NCBI RefSeq assembly: GCF_001654835.1
Contig: NZ_LXEP01000011.1
Location: forward strand, 124,001 to 188,000
Length of the DNA stretch: 64,000 nucleotides
DNA from: Buttiauxella gaviniae ATCC 51604
Lineage (GTDB): Bacteria; Pseudomonadota; Gammaproteobacteria; Enterobacterales; Enterobacteriaceae
Direction: 5' to 3'
Shown here: piece by piece, positions 57,163 through 64,000 of the stretch
How positions within the stretch are numbered: the first letter of the stretch is position 1
Layout: each line of letters starts with the position of its first letter
Translations under genes and position numbers: made by a program
Notes under the pieces: generated by a model
Told to the model about the DNA's origin: nothing
The model's input: only the letters and a program-made list of their open reading frames with translations
Database searches by the model: none

Positions 57163-58293
57163 ATGGCTAAAGGTAAGAAAATCCAACTTTCCTTCCGCGC
57201 CCGACGCGACAAGGAAACCGGAGCTGAAGTATTACGACTCACCCCACCGCACATTATTTGCCACCGTAATTATTTCTACCAAAAATGTTTTAGCGACGAT
57301 GGGCAGCGGCTAATTTTCGGCGGCGCGTTCGAAGGGCACTGGAATTACTATTCACTCGATTTAGAAAAGCAAATGGCAACACAACTCACCGAAGGTGAAG
57401 GCGACAATACTTTCGGCGGCTTTTTATCGGCTGATGATCGGTCGCTGTGGTATGTGAAAAACGCTCGCGAATTACGCCGCGTTGATCTGCATTCACTCGA
57501 AGAATACGTAGTTTATGAAGTCGATGATGAATGGGTGGCTTATGGCACCTGGGTTGCGAATTCCGATTGTAGCCAACTGGTGGGGATTGAAATCAAAAAG
57601 AGTGACTGGTCACCGCTCACCGACTGGCAAAAATTCCGTGATTTCTACTTCACAAACCCGGAGTGCCGCCTGATTCGCATCGATTTACACAGCGGTGAGC
57701 AGCAGGTCATCTTGCAAGAAAAACGCTGGCTGGGTCACCCAATTTACCGCCCGTTTGACGATGAAACCGTGGCGTTTTGCCACGAAGGCCCGCGTGATGC
57801 CATTGATGCTCGCATGTGGCTGATTAACCAGAATGGTAGCAATCTGCGTAAAGTTCGCCAGCATGACGAAGGTGAAAGTTTTACACATGAGTTCTGGGTG
57901 CCGGACGGCTCCGCACTTTACTACGTCGCCCATAAAGAAGGTGATGCGCACCGCTATTTATGGAGCGCCGATCCACAAACGCTTGAGAATCGCCAACTCC
58001 GAACCATTCCGCCTTGCTCGCATTTGATGAGCAACCACGACGGCTCGCTGGTTGTCGGTGATGGCGCACCGCACAAAACGGGAAATATCGATCTCAACGA
58101 TCCGTTCATTTGGGTATTCGATCTTAACAAAGGCACGCAGAAAGCCGTTTGCCGCCACAATACATCCTGGAAAGTGCTGGATGGTGACCGCCAGGTGACG
58201 CATCCGCATCCTTCATTTAGCCCGGATAACCAATGGGTGCTTTACACGTCTGACGAAGAAGGGATGCCTGCGTTGTATTTAGCAAGGGTGTAG
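57163..58293 (+). CDS. ogl: Oligogalacturonate lyase (PL22), copy 1
   Basis: 376-residue cytoplasmic beta-propeller enzyme that splits digalacturonate and unsaturated digalacturonate to 5-keto-4-deoxyuronate. The metal-binding set of PL22 is visible: CSHLMSN (His), and Q-V-T-H-P-H-P near the C-terminus (Gln, His, His with 350/353/355-type spacing). The catalytic His (THEFWVP) and Arg (DARMW) are also kept. It is about 12 residues shorter at the C-terminus than usual. AAGGAAA-type ribosome site precedes the ATG. Roughly two-thirds of positions look the same as copy 2. Confidence 0.93.
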   Translation: MAKGKKIQLSFRARRDKETGAEVLRLTPPHIICHRNYFYQKCFSDDGQRLIFGGAFEGHWNYYSLDLEKQMATQLTEGEGDNTFGGFLSADDRSLWYVKNARELRRVDLHSLEEYVVYEVDDEWVAYGTWVANSDCSQLVGIEIKKSDWSPLTDWQKFRDFYFTNPECRLIRIDLHSGEQQVILQEKRWLGHPIYRPFDDETVAFCHEGPRDAIDARMWLINQNGSNLRKVRQHDEGESFTHEFWVPDGSALYYVAHKEGDAHRYLWSADPQTLENRQLRTIPPCSHLMSNHDGSLVVGDGAPHKTGNIDLNDPFIWVFDLNKGTQKAVCRHNTSWKVLDGDRQVTHPHPSFSPDNQWVLYTSDEEGMPALYLARV

Positions 58294-58295
58294 AT

Positions 58296-58330
58296 ATAAA
58301 AAAACCTCCTGATTTCAGGAGGTTTCTATT
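58296..58330. terminator. Bidirectional terminator between ogl copy 1 and kduD
   Basis: AACCTCCTGA / TCAGGAGGTT stem flanked by an A-run on the left and T-rich sequence on the right, between convergent genes. Confidence 0.85.
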
Positions 58331-58352
58331 TAGTCTGGTTTGGTCAGGTGGA

Positions 58353-59114
58353 TTAACGTGCTAACCAGCCGCCATCAACTGCAACGGTGTAACCGTTGAT
58401 GTAATCAGATGCAGGAGAGGCCAGGAACACGATTGGACCTTTCAGATCTTCTGGCAGGCCCCAACGACCCGCCGGGATACGCTCAAGAATCGCCGCACTA
58501 CGCTCTTCGTCAGCACGCAGCTGTTGGGTGTTGTTGGTCGCCATGTAGCCCGGTGCGATAGCATTCACGTTGATACCGTGTTGTGCCCACTCGTTAGCCA
58601 GCAGACGAGTCACACCCATAACTGCGCTTTTAGAAGCAGTGTAAGACGGTACGCGGATGCCACCCTGGTAAGAAAGCATAGAAGCGATGTTAATGATTTT
58701 GCCGCCTTTGCCTTGAGCAATGAACTGGCGAGCCACAGCCTGAGACATAAAGAACACGCTCTTGATGTTCAGGTTCATTACGTCGTCCCAGTCTTTTTCG
58801 CTGAAGTTGATTGCATCTTCACGACGAATCAGACCTGCGTTGTTAACCAGAATGTCGATTTGGCCGAACTCAGCAACCGCACGCTCCAGCAGAGATGGAA
58901 TACCATCAATCTGGCGCAGGTCAGCGGTCAGGCTCAGGAAGCGGCGACCAAGAGCAGTTACGCGCTCGATGGTTTCAGCCGGTTCAACGATGTTGATACC
59001 AACAATGTCACAACCTGCTTCAGCAAGACCGATAGCCATACCCTGGCCCAGACCTGTATCACAACCAGTAACAACAGCAACTTTACCTTGTAGGGAGAAT
59101 GAATCCAGAATCAT
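58353..59114 (-). CDS. kduD: 2-dehydro-3-deoxy-D-gluconate 5-dehydrogenase KduD
   Basis: Short-chain dehydrogenase of 253 residues that reduces 2,5-diketo-3-deoxygluconate to KDG with NADH in pectin breakdown. The cofactor loop is TGCDTGLGQGMA (about 16-27), NNAG is at about 90, and the catalytic Ser (INIASM) and Tyr-x3-Lys (YTASK) are intact. A KdgR box lies about 165 bp upstream. Its partner kduI, next to it in E. coli, is not in the window. Confidence 0.95.
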   Translation of the reverse strand: MILDSFSLQGKVAVVTGCDTGLGQGMAIGLAEAGCDIVGINIVEPAETIERVTALGRRFLSLTADLRQIDGIPSLLERAVAEFGQIDILVNNAGLIRREDAINFSEKDWDDVMNLNIKSVFFMSQAVARQFIAQGKGGKIINIASMLSYQGGIRVPSYTASKSAVMGVTRLLANEWAQHGINVNAIAPGYMATNNTQQLRADEERSAAILERIPAGRWGLPEDLKGPIVFLASPASDYINGYTVAVDGGWLAR

Positions 59115-59276
59115 GTAGGTTTCCTTTTTTTATACGGGCCTGCTGTAAGCGCAAGCATCTTGGGGAAAATTTTGTTCACGCAAATTGCGCAACTCATAAA
59201 TCACTTACGGTAAAAACGCTGTTCCGTAATCTTTGATGGATTCATAGTAATCTGGTTGAAACTGCTTTTCAATTAT

Positions 59277-59297
59277 AAATGAAACGTTGTTTCAAAT
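59277..59297 (-). promoter_or_regulatory. KdgR operator upstream of kduD
   Basis: AAATGAAACGTTGTTTCAAAT, close to the ideal KdgR palindrome, in the divergent region between kduD and the second ogl. Confidence 0.82.
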
Positions 59298-59402
59298 TAT
59301 GGGTAATACTTTTCAGATTTGATATTTCGATCACGTTCCCTCTGCATTTATCCCCTTAAATGCATTTCCTTACTGAAAGTATTGCCAGTGGTTTTGCAGT
59401 TT

Positions 59403-59418
59403 AGTGAATGTAATCACA
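59403..59418 (+). promoter_or_regulatory. CRP site upstream of ogl copy 2
   Basis: AGTGA-N6-TCACA, a near-perfect cAMP-CRP half-site pair immediately before the KdgR box. Confidence 0.7.
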
Positions 59419-59420
59419 CA

Positions 59421-59441
59421 TATTGAAACAATGTTTTGATA
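59421..59441 (+). promoter_or_regulatory. KdgR operator upstream of ogl copy 2
   Basis: TATTGAAACAATGTTTTGATA, a KdgR-type palindrome with one weaker half, adjacent to the CRP site. Confidence 0.7.
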
Positions 59442-59467
59442 AATTAACACCAAGATTTTGAACATAA

Positions 59468-59534
59468 CTTTCACTGAATACTCGTTAGCATTCGAGTTGC
59501 AGCCCCCCTGCAGCTTGAAGAATGACGGGTATAT
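59468..59534. repeat. Short ERIC-end repeat
   Basis: CATTCGAGTTGCAGC and GCAGCTTGAAGAATGACGGGTAT form an inverted pair that equals the two ends of an ERIC element with the centre removed. It lies in the leader of the second ogl gene. Confidence 0.5.
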
Positions 59535-59559
59535 GAATTGTCATTTTAAGGAGAGCATC

Positions 59560-60735
59560 ATGGCTAAAGGTATGCGGGTTAAGCTGGTTTATGAAGTGAG
59601 TCAGGACCCGGACACAGGCGTCGAAGTCACCCGTTTAACGCCACCAGAAGTAACGTGCCATCGCAATTACTTCTATCAAAAATGCTTCACTCAGGATGGC
59701 AGTAAGCTACTGTTTGCTGGCGAGTTTGACGGCAACTGGAATTACTATCTGTTGGATATCGCCGCCGCCGAAGCGGTGCAATTAACTGAAGGCACTGGCG
59801 ACAACACCTTTGGTGGCTTCCTCTCCCCGGATGACAAATCTCTCTATTATGTGAAGAACGAACGCACGCTGCTGGAAGTTAACCTTGAAACGCTGGTTGA
59901 ACGTGAAGTTTATCGTGTGCCTGCTGACTGGGTTGGTTACGGCACATGGGTTGCCAACAGCGATTGCACAAAACTTGTGGGTATCGAAATCTCCAAAGAT
60001 GATTGGGTACCGTTAAACGACTGGAAGATCTTCCATGACTTTTTCCATAAAGGACCAAACTGCCGCTTGCTGCGTGTTGATCTGCAAACCGGTGAAAGTG
60101 CCGTTATCCACCAGGAAAAAAACTGGCTCGGCCACCCAATCTACCGCCCGTTCGATGACAACACCGTTGCGTTCTGTCACGAAGGCCCACACGACCTGGT
60201 TGATGCACGTATGTGGATGGTCAACGAAGATGGTAGCAACGTGCGCAAAGTAAAAGAGCACGCCGAAGGCGAAAGCTGCACGCATGAATTCTGGGTGCCG
60301 AACGGTTCGTCCTTAATGTACGTTTCCTACCTGAAAGGCCAGCAAGGCCGTACTATTTATAGCTACAATCCAGATAACGGCGAAAATACAGAAGTCATGC
60401 AGATGCCAGCATGTTCACACCTGATGAGTAACTTCGATGGTTCGCTGCTGGTGGGTGACGGTTCCGGTACTCCGGTCGACGTTAAAGATACTAGTGGTTA
60501 TACCATCGACAACGATCCGTATTTATATGCCTTCGATGTAGCGAAAAAAGCTTATTTCCGCGTAGCTCGCCACGATACTTCCTGGGCAACTTTTGCTAAT
60601 AGCCGTCAGGTTACGCATCCGCATCCTTCATTTACTCCGGATGACAGTGCCATCTTATTCAGCTCAGATAAAGATGGTAAACCTGCACTGTATATTGCCA
60701 AAATGCCTGCTAATCCAGAGTTAATTTCTGCCTGA
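59560..60735 (+). CDS. ogl: Oligogalacturonate lyase (PL22), copy 2
   Basis: 391 residues, close to the usual family length of about 388. The same PL22 residues as copy 1: HEFWVP, DARMW, CSHLMSN and RQVTHPHPSF. I choose ATG 59560 (MAKGMRVKL) because AAGGAGAG lies before it; the longer frame from 59458 runs through the ERIC-end repeat. It has its own CRP and KdgR sites and terminator, so this copy is likely the regulated main enzyme. Confidence 0.94.
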   Translation: MAKGMRVKLVYEVSQDPDTGVEVTRLTPPEVTCHRNYFYQKCFTQDGSKLLFAGEFDGNWNYYLLDIAAAEAVQLTEGTGDNTFGGFLSPDDKSLYYVKNERTLLEVNLETLVEREVYRVPADWVGYGTWVANSDCTKLVGIEISKDDWVPLNDWKIFHDFFHKGPNCRLLRVDLQTGESAVIHQEKNWLGHPIYRPFDDNTVAFCHEGPHDLVDARMWMVNEDGSNVRKVKEHAEGESCTHEFWVPNGSSLMYVSYLKGQQGRTIYSYNPDNGENTEVMQMPACSHLMSNFDGSLLVGDGSGTPVDVKDTSGYTIDNDPYLYAFDVAKKAYFRVARHDTSWATFANSRQVTHPHPSFTPDDSAILFSSDKDGKPALYIAKMPANPELISA

Positions 60736-60767
60736 TAAATAAACATAGTGTACCCTGTGTAGGCCTT

Positions 60768-60796
60768 GCCTTCTCTTTATGAGAGGGCTTTTTTAT
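60768..60796 (+). terminator. Terminator of ogl copy 2
   Basis: GCCTTCTC / GAGAGGGC stem (with a G-T pair) followed by six T residues. Confidence 0.8.
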
Positions 60797-60860
60797 ATCT
60801 ATTTATTTAGGGTGTTGACTGTGTACTTAAAACTAATTTCTTTATGTCATATTCAAATAT

Positions 60861-60888
60861 AAAAAAGCCTCTGCTAATAGCAGAGGCT
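60861..60888 (-). terminator. kdgM terminator
   Basis: AGCCTCTGCT / AGCAGAGGCT stem; the minus-strand transcript ends in six T residues. It is 28 bp past the kdgM stop. Confidence 0.88.
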
Positions 60889-60915
60889 GGGAGAGGATAT
60901 TAAAGGATTAAACTA

Positions 60916-61611
60916 TCAGAAGGAGTATGCAACACCGACACGTAAACGGGTCTGACGGTCATCGCGATCATTTACCCCTACGTTACCGACTTCACCATAT
61001 GGAGCCCAGTTTTTATCCAATTTATAAGCCAACTTCACGTTGTATTCCTGAGAATAAGGCTTGTTATTATTACGAGCATTACCCTCTTCACTGCGTGCGT
61101 AAACATAGTTTAGCTCGGTACGCCAGTCACCCATCACGAAGCCTGCCCATGCGTCACCACGGTTGACTTTATCGTCATCTTTCTTAGCATTAGCCGGGTA
61201 GCGGGTGTAATCATAACGGTAACGAGCAGCAACATAGAAGCCATTGTCGAAGCTATATTGCACACGTAAGTTTGGCTTATAGATAGAACGGCTATCGTTA
61301 CTTTCAATATTAAAACCAGGTGTTACAGAGAAATTTTTATCGGCTTTCCATTGCCAGCTAATAGCTTCTTCATGGCCATTACCAACAAAGTCACTAAATG
61401 GCTGATCGGTATTATCACCACCTGATTTCCATTTCGCTTCTACAGAGAAACCGAAACCATTTGCAAAACGATGTGAAACTGAGACGCGATCGGCGTTGGT
61501 TGAGTCCGTTTTACCACCGTCAATGAATTCATGGCGTAAGTCGACGGTCACAGCTTGAGCTGCAAAAGAAGCACCAATCAACATTGCCAGACCCAGAGTT
61601 TTCTTCAACAT
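60916..61611 (-). CDS. kdgM: Oligogalacturonate-specific porin KdgM
   Basis: 231-residue outer-membrane beta-barrel of the KdgM family (12 strands expected). Signal peptide to about residue 21 (ending AAQA), then VTVDLRHEFIDGG, alternating aromatic strands, basic residues that would line the channel for acidic sugars, and a C-terminal Phe (RLRVGVAYSF) needed for BAM assembly. I start at ATG 61611 with AGGGAT upstream; five further codons are open. Confidence 0.93.
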   Translation of the reverse strand: MLKKTLGLAMLIGASFAAQAVTVDLRHEFIDGGKTDSTNADRVSVSHRFANGFGFSVEAKWKSGGDNTDQPFSDFVGNGHEEAISWQWKADKNFSVTPGFNIESNDSRSIYKPNLRVQYSFDNGFYVAARYRYDYTRYPANAKKDDDKVNRGDAWAGFVMGDWRTELNYVYARSEEGNARNNNKPYSQEYNVKLAYKLDKNWAPYGEVGNVGVNDRDDRQTRLRVGVAYSF

Positions 61612-61624
61612 AAATAAATCCCTC

Positions 61625-61645
61625 ATTGAAATATCGTTTCATTAT
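61625..61645 (-). promoter_or_regulatory. KdgR operator in the kdgM leader
   Basis: ATTGAAATATCGTTTCATTAT, a KdgR-type palindrome 14 bp upstream of the kdgM start. Confidence 0.72.
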
Positions 61646-61682
61646 TATGAAACTGAATTTTATTTTTAAATGAACATCATTT

Positions 61683-61700
61683 TAGTGATCGAGATCGTAA
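61683..61700 (-). promoter_or_regulatory. Possible CRP site upstream of kdgM
   Basis: TAGTGATCGAGATCGTAA resembles the TGTGA-N6-TCACA consensus in its inner part (TGATCNAGATC) with weaker ends. Confidence 0.5.
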
Positions 61701-62059
61701 ATATTTATGTCAAAATTAACACATGGTAATCTTCGTGATGGCTATCAACAAAACAAACAATTCGTATCGAAATTAAGCGACACCCATCACGCAAAAAATG
61801 CAAAGCACGCCAATCAAACATTATTTCAATAATGTTTTAATTTATTTACATAAAGTATTTTTGTGACTTAAATAAAACTAAAGAAAACCCCTTTGATTAA
61901 TTTTAATTCGAATAATAACGTAGGGGATTACAATAAAATTATTCACAGAGAATGAGAATTAAGGCAAATGAGCTGAAAGGTTCTTAACAACGGGAAAAGA
62001 ATCATCTGAGGATAATGACGTTAAATAAAACCTATAAAAATGAGATACCGATTAAAGAA
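61701..62059. other. AT-rich upstream region of kdgM
   Basis: About 360 bp without a gene between kdgM and the yqeF terminator. Long AT-rich tracts suit H-NS-type silencing and further activator binding. One more weak KdgR-like sequence lies near 61821-61841. Confidence 0.45.
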
Positions 62060-62088
62060 AAAGGCACCTTCATAACGAAGGTGCCTTT
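62060..62088 (-). terminator. yqeF terminator
   Basis: AAAGGCACCTTC / GAAGGTGCCTTT stem with a 5-base loop just after the yqeF stop on the minus strand. Confidence 0.85.
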
Positions 62089-62116
62089 CCATTGATAAAC
62101 AGGACTGCGTTGGGCA

Positions 62117-63301
62117 TTAATCTCTCTCGATGGCTAAAGCGACTCCCTGCCCGCCTCCAATACACAACGTCGCCAGGCCTTTTTTGGCATCACGCTTAAT
62201 CATTTCATGCACTAGCGAAACCAGGATTCGACAACCAGAGGCACCAATTGGATGCCCCAACGCCAACGCGCCGCCGTTGACATTCACTTTGCGCTCATCC
62301 CACTCAAGCATTTTTCCCACCGAAAGCGCCTGCGCCGCAAAGGCCTCATTCGCTTCAATCAGATCCAACTCATCAAGCGACCATCCTGCTCGCTCGAGAC
62401 AACGCTGCGTAGCTGTCACAGGTGCAATGCCCATATACGCAGGATCAACACCAACGCTTGCAAATGCTCTGATACGAGCGAGCACTGGTAAATTCAGCTC
62501 TTCGGCTTTGCTGGCACTCATCATTAACACCGCCGCGGCACCATCATTAATAGAAGAGGCATTTCCCGCGGTTACGCTTCCCAAAATATCGAAGGTTGGG
62601 CGCAGTTGCGCCAGAGCTTCGGCACTGGCATCGGTACGCGGTTGCTCGTCAGTATCGACAACTACTGATTTCCCGGAGTTGAGTTCAACAGTCACCGGCA
62701 CAATTTCATCTTTAAAACGCCCGGCATCAATCGCTGCTCGCGCTTTATGCTGCGATGCCAGAGCGTAGGCATCCTGACTTTCACGGCTGATACCATATTC
62801 ACGCGCAAGGTTTTCAGCCGTCACGCCCATATGGTAGTCGTTGAAGGCATCCCACAATCCATCGTGAACCAGGCTGTCGATAAGTTGGCTATTACCCAGG
62901 CCAGCACCGTTACGGCTATCGGCCAAAACGTGTGGTGCGCGACTCATATTCTCCTGGCCACCAGCAATCACCACATCAGCTTCACCGCACTGAATCGCCT
63001 GCGTCGCAAGATGAAGTGCTTTTAAGCCGGAGCCACAAACATCATTAATAGTGATAGCGGAAACAGACCAAGGCAAACCACTATTTAGTGCGGTTTGTCG
63101 CGCGGGGTTTTGCCCCGCGCCCGCAGTTAGAACCTGGCCCAGAATCACTTCATCAACTTCTTGTTCACTTACGCCGCTGCGTTCTAGTAGCGCTTTAACC
63201 ACCGCACTCCCCAGTTCCGAAGCGCTACGTGGTGAAAGAGCCCCTTGAAAGCAGCCAATAGGCGTTCGTGCAGCCCCCACGATCACGACATCTTTCATCA
63301 T
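62117..63301 (-). CDS. yqeF: Acetyl-CoA acetyltransferase YqeF
   Basis: 394-residue thiolase that condenses two acetyl-CoA to acetoacetyl-CoA or does the reverse. The nucleophilic cysteine is in INDVCGSGLKAL (about residue 90), the histidine in LGHPIGASG (about 350), and the second cysteine in LCIGGGQG (about 380). The start is one of two adjacent ATG codons (63301 or 63298). The gene sits after kduD-kdgM as yqeF follows kduD-kduI in E. coli. Confidence 0.95.
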   Translation of the reverse strand: MMKDVVIVGAARTPIGCFQGALSPRSASELGSAVVKALLERSGVSEQEVDEVILGQVLTAGAGQNPARQTALNSGLPWSVSAITINDVCGSGLKALHLATQAIQCGEADVVIAGGQENMSRAPHVLADSRNGAGLGNSQLIDSLVHDGLWDAFNDYHMGVTAENLAREYGISRESQDAYALASQHKARAAIDAGRFKDEIVPVTVELNSGKSVVVDTDEQPRTDASAEALAQLRPTFDILGSVTAGNASSINDGAAAVLMMSASKAEELNLPVLARIRAFASVGVDPAYMGIAPVTATQRCLERAGWSLDELDLIEANEAFAAQALSVGKMLEWDERKVNVNGGALALGHPIGASGCRILVSLVHEMIKRDAKKGLATLCIGGGQGVALAIERD

Positions 63302-63337
63302 TATCTCCGCAACGTTGCGACTGCTTTTCTGGAAAGG

Positions 63338-64000
63338 TTATAAGCCCCGGCGACGATCTTTTTCGATGTACATTGCCGCATCAGCTTCACGCAAAGCTAA
63401 ATCGTGATCGGTATCTGCTGGGTTGACTGCAACAACACCAATGCTGGGACCCGCATAATTAATCACACTGGAATGTAGCTGATACTCGCCAGTCAGCAAG
63501 TTTGCCAGCCTAATTTTGAATGCCTGCGCCGCTTGTAGAGCCTCATCAGAGGCTGAAGGCCCAACGCTTGCCACAACAAACTCATCACCACCAACACGCC
63601 CAATGATTTCATCAGGATGCGTCCCTTTTTGTAAACGCTGCCCAATTGCACACAGAAAACTATCGCCAACGCCATGGCCATAAGCGTCATTAATCTCTTT
63701 GAAATCATCAAGATCAGCAAAAGCCAACAACACAAAGCGCGCATCATTGCGAGCCTGCGAAAAGAGTTTCGGTAACTGTTCAAATACAGCTCTGCGATTA
63801 GGCAGCCCCGTCAGTTCATCAGTATAGCTGGCGGTGGTAAGCGCGGCGTTTGCCTGCTGAAGTTGCTGCAAAAGCTGTTCATTTTGAATTTGCTGAGCAA
63901 TCAACTGCGCAAACAATTGCAGGACTTGCTCGCTACGCTCGGTCAAAATGCGATGCTCAGAACTGGCTGCGCAAAGTGTTCCATATAAAGAACCATCCGC
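63338..64000 (-). CDS. dgcP: GAF-GGDEF diguanylate cyclase (5' end cut by window edge)
   Basis: The frame is open to the window edge, so the N-terminus is missing. The visible start (ADGSLYGTLCAASSEHR) is the end of a GAF domain; then comes a coiled linker and a GGDEF domain with YTDELTGLPNRRA, the substrate Asp in FADLDDFKEIND and the active GRVGGDEF motif. It should make cyclic di-GMP. It most resembles E. coli DgcP (YeaP), which maps elsewhere in E. coli, so the symbol is tentative. Confidence 0.8.
   Translation of the reverse strand, partial: ADGSLYGTLCAASSEHRILTERSEQVLQLFAQLIAQQIQNEQLLQQLQQANAALTTASYTDELTGLPNRRAVFEQLPKLFSQARNDARFVLLAFADLDDFKEINDAYGHGVGDSFLCAIGQRLQKGTHPDEIIGRVGGDEFVVASVGPSASDEALQAAQAFKIRLANLLTGEYQLHSSVINYAGPSIGVVAVNPADTDHDLALREADAAMYIEKDRRRGL

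Noticed and set aside
59458..59559. N-terminal extension of the second oligogalacturonate lyase
   Set aside because: The extension is translated ERIC-end repeat and lacks a ribosome site; the ATG at 59560 aligns with copy 1 and has AAGGAG.
61821..61841. Further KdgR box upstream of kdgM
   Set aside because: The sequence has TTTCAATAATGTTTTA but lacks the GAAA...TTTC palindromic orientation of the other boxes.

Overview
The window is a chromosomal segment of an enterobacterium (Enterobacteriaceae; probably a plant- or environment-associated relative of Escherichia, Klebsiella and Buttiauxella, but not E. coli itself). The backbone gene order is that of the E. coli 63-64 min region: mltA, three initiator tRNA-Met genes, amiC, argA, recD-recB-ptrA-recC, ppdC-ygdB-ppdB-ppdA, thyA-lgt, ptsP-rppH, mutH, ygdQ, ygdR, tas, lplT-aas, the sRNA pair omrA/omrB, galR, lysA/lysR, ygeA, then kduD and yqeF. 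Protein lengths and motifs match those families closely. The genus cannot be fixed from sequence reading alone.

Region by region. 1-31 kb is a conserved core: peptidoglycan enzymes, arginine entry enzyme, RecBCD with pitrilysin, pseudopilins, thymidylate and lipoprotein synthesis, mRNA cap removal and mismatch repair. The rppH-mutH gap carries DnaA boxes at the place where E. coli has DARS2. 32-46 kb, between galR and lysA (neighbours in E. coli), is an accessory block in three layers. (i) An orphan type VI Hcp gene, a putative membrane-active effector and two tandem paralogous membrane proteins, both broken at short poly-T runs (32.3-34.5 kb). (ii) A beta-glucoside PTS locus: GNAT acetyltransferase, GntR regulator, GH1 phospho-glucosidase, EIIC and a divergent LacI-type regulator with two perfect palindromic operators. 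(iii) A 6.4 kb island sitting inside the EIIC gene. Its N-terminal 41 codons are at 44.6 kb and its C-terminal part at 37.3-38.1 kb. The island holds a vapBC remnant and a complete class II microcin operon resembling microcin PDI: double-glycine precursor with four cysteines, small membrane protein, CPBP-type membrane protease, HlyD-like adaptor and C39-peptidase ABC exporter.

46-50.5 kb returns to the backbone (lysA, lysR, an MFS exporter, ygeA). 50.6-61.6 kb is a pectin-oligomer module: kdgF, a togMNAB oligogalacturonide ABC importer, two oligogalacturonate lyases, kduD and the KdgM porin, with KdgR-type operators in front of kdgF, togM, kduD, the second ogl and kdgM. A fepE-like O-antigen chain-length gene sits inside this module. 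In this scheme KdgM admits oligogalacturonides, Tog imports them, the Ogl enzymes cleave them, KdgF linearises the unsaturated uronate and KduD reduces the downstream ketouronate; kduI is not in the window. The window closes with yqeF and the 3' part of a GAF-GGDEF diguanylate cyclase like DgcP.

The most notable items are the PDI-like microcin operon with an extra CPBP protease, its position inside a split PTS gene, and the Hcp-effector cassette whose two immunity-like genes are frameshifted at poly-T tracts.
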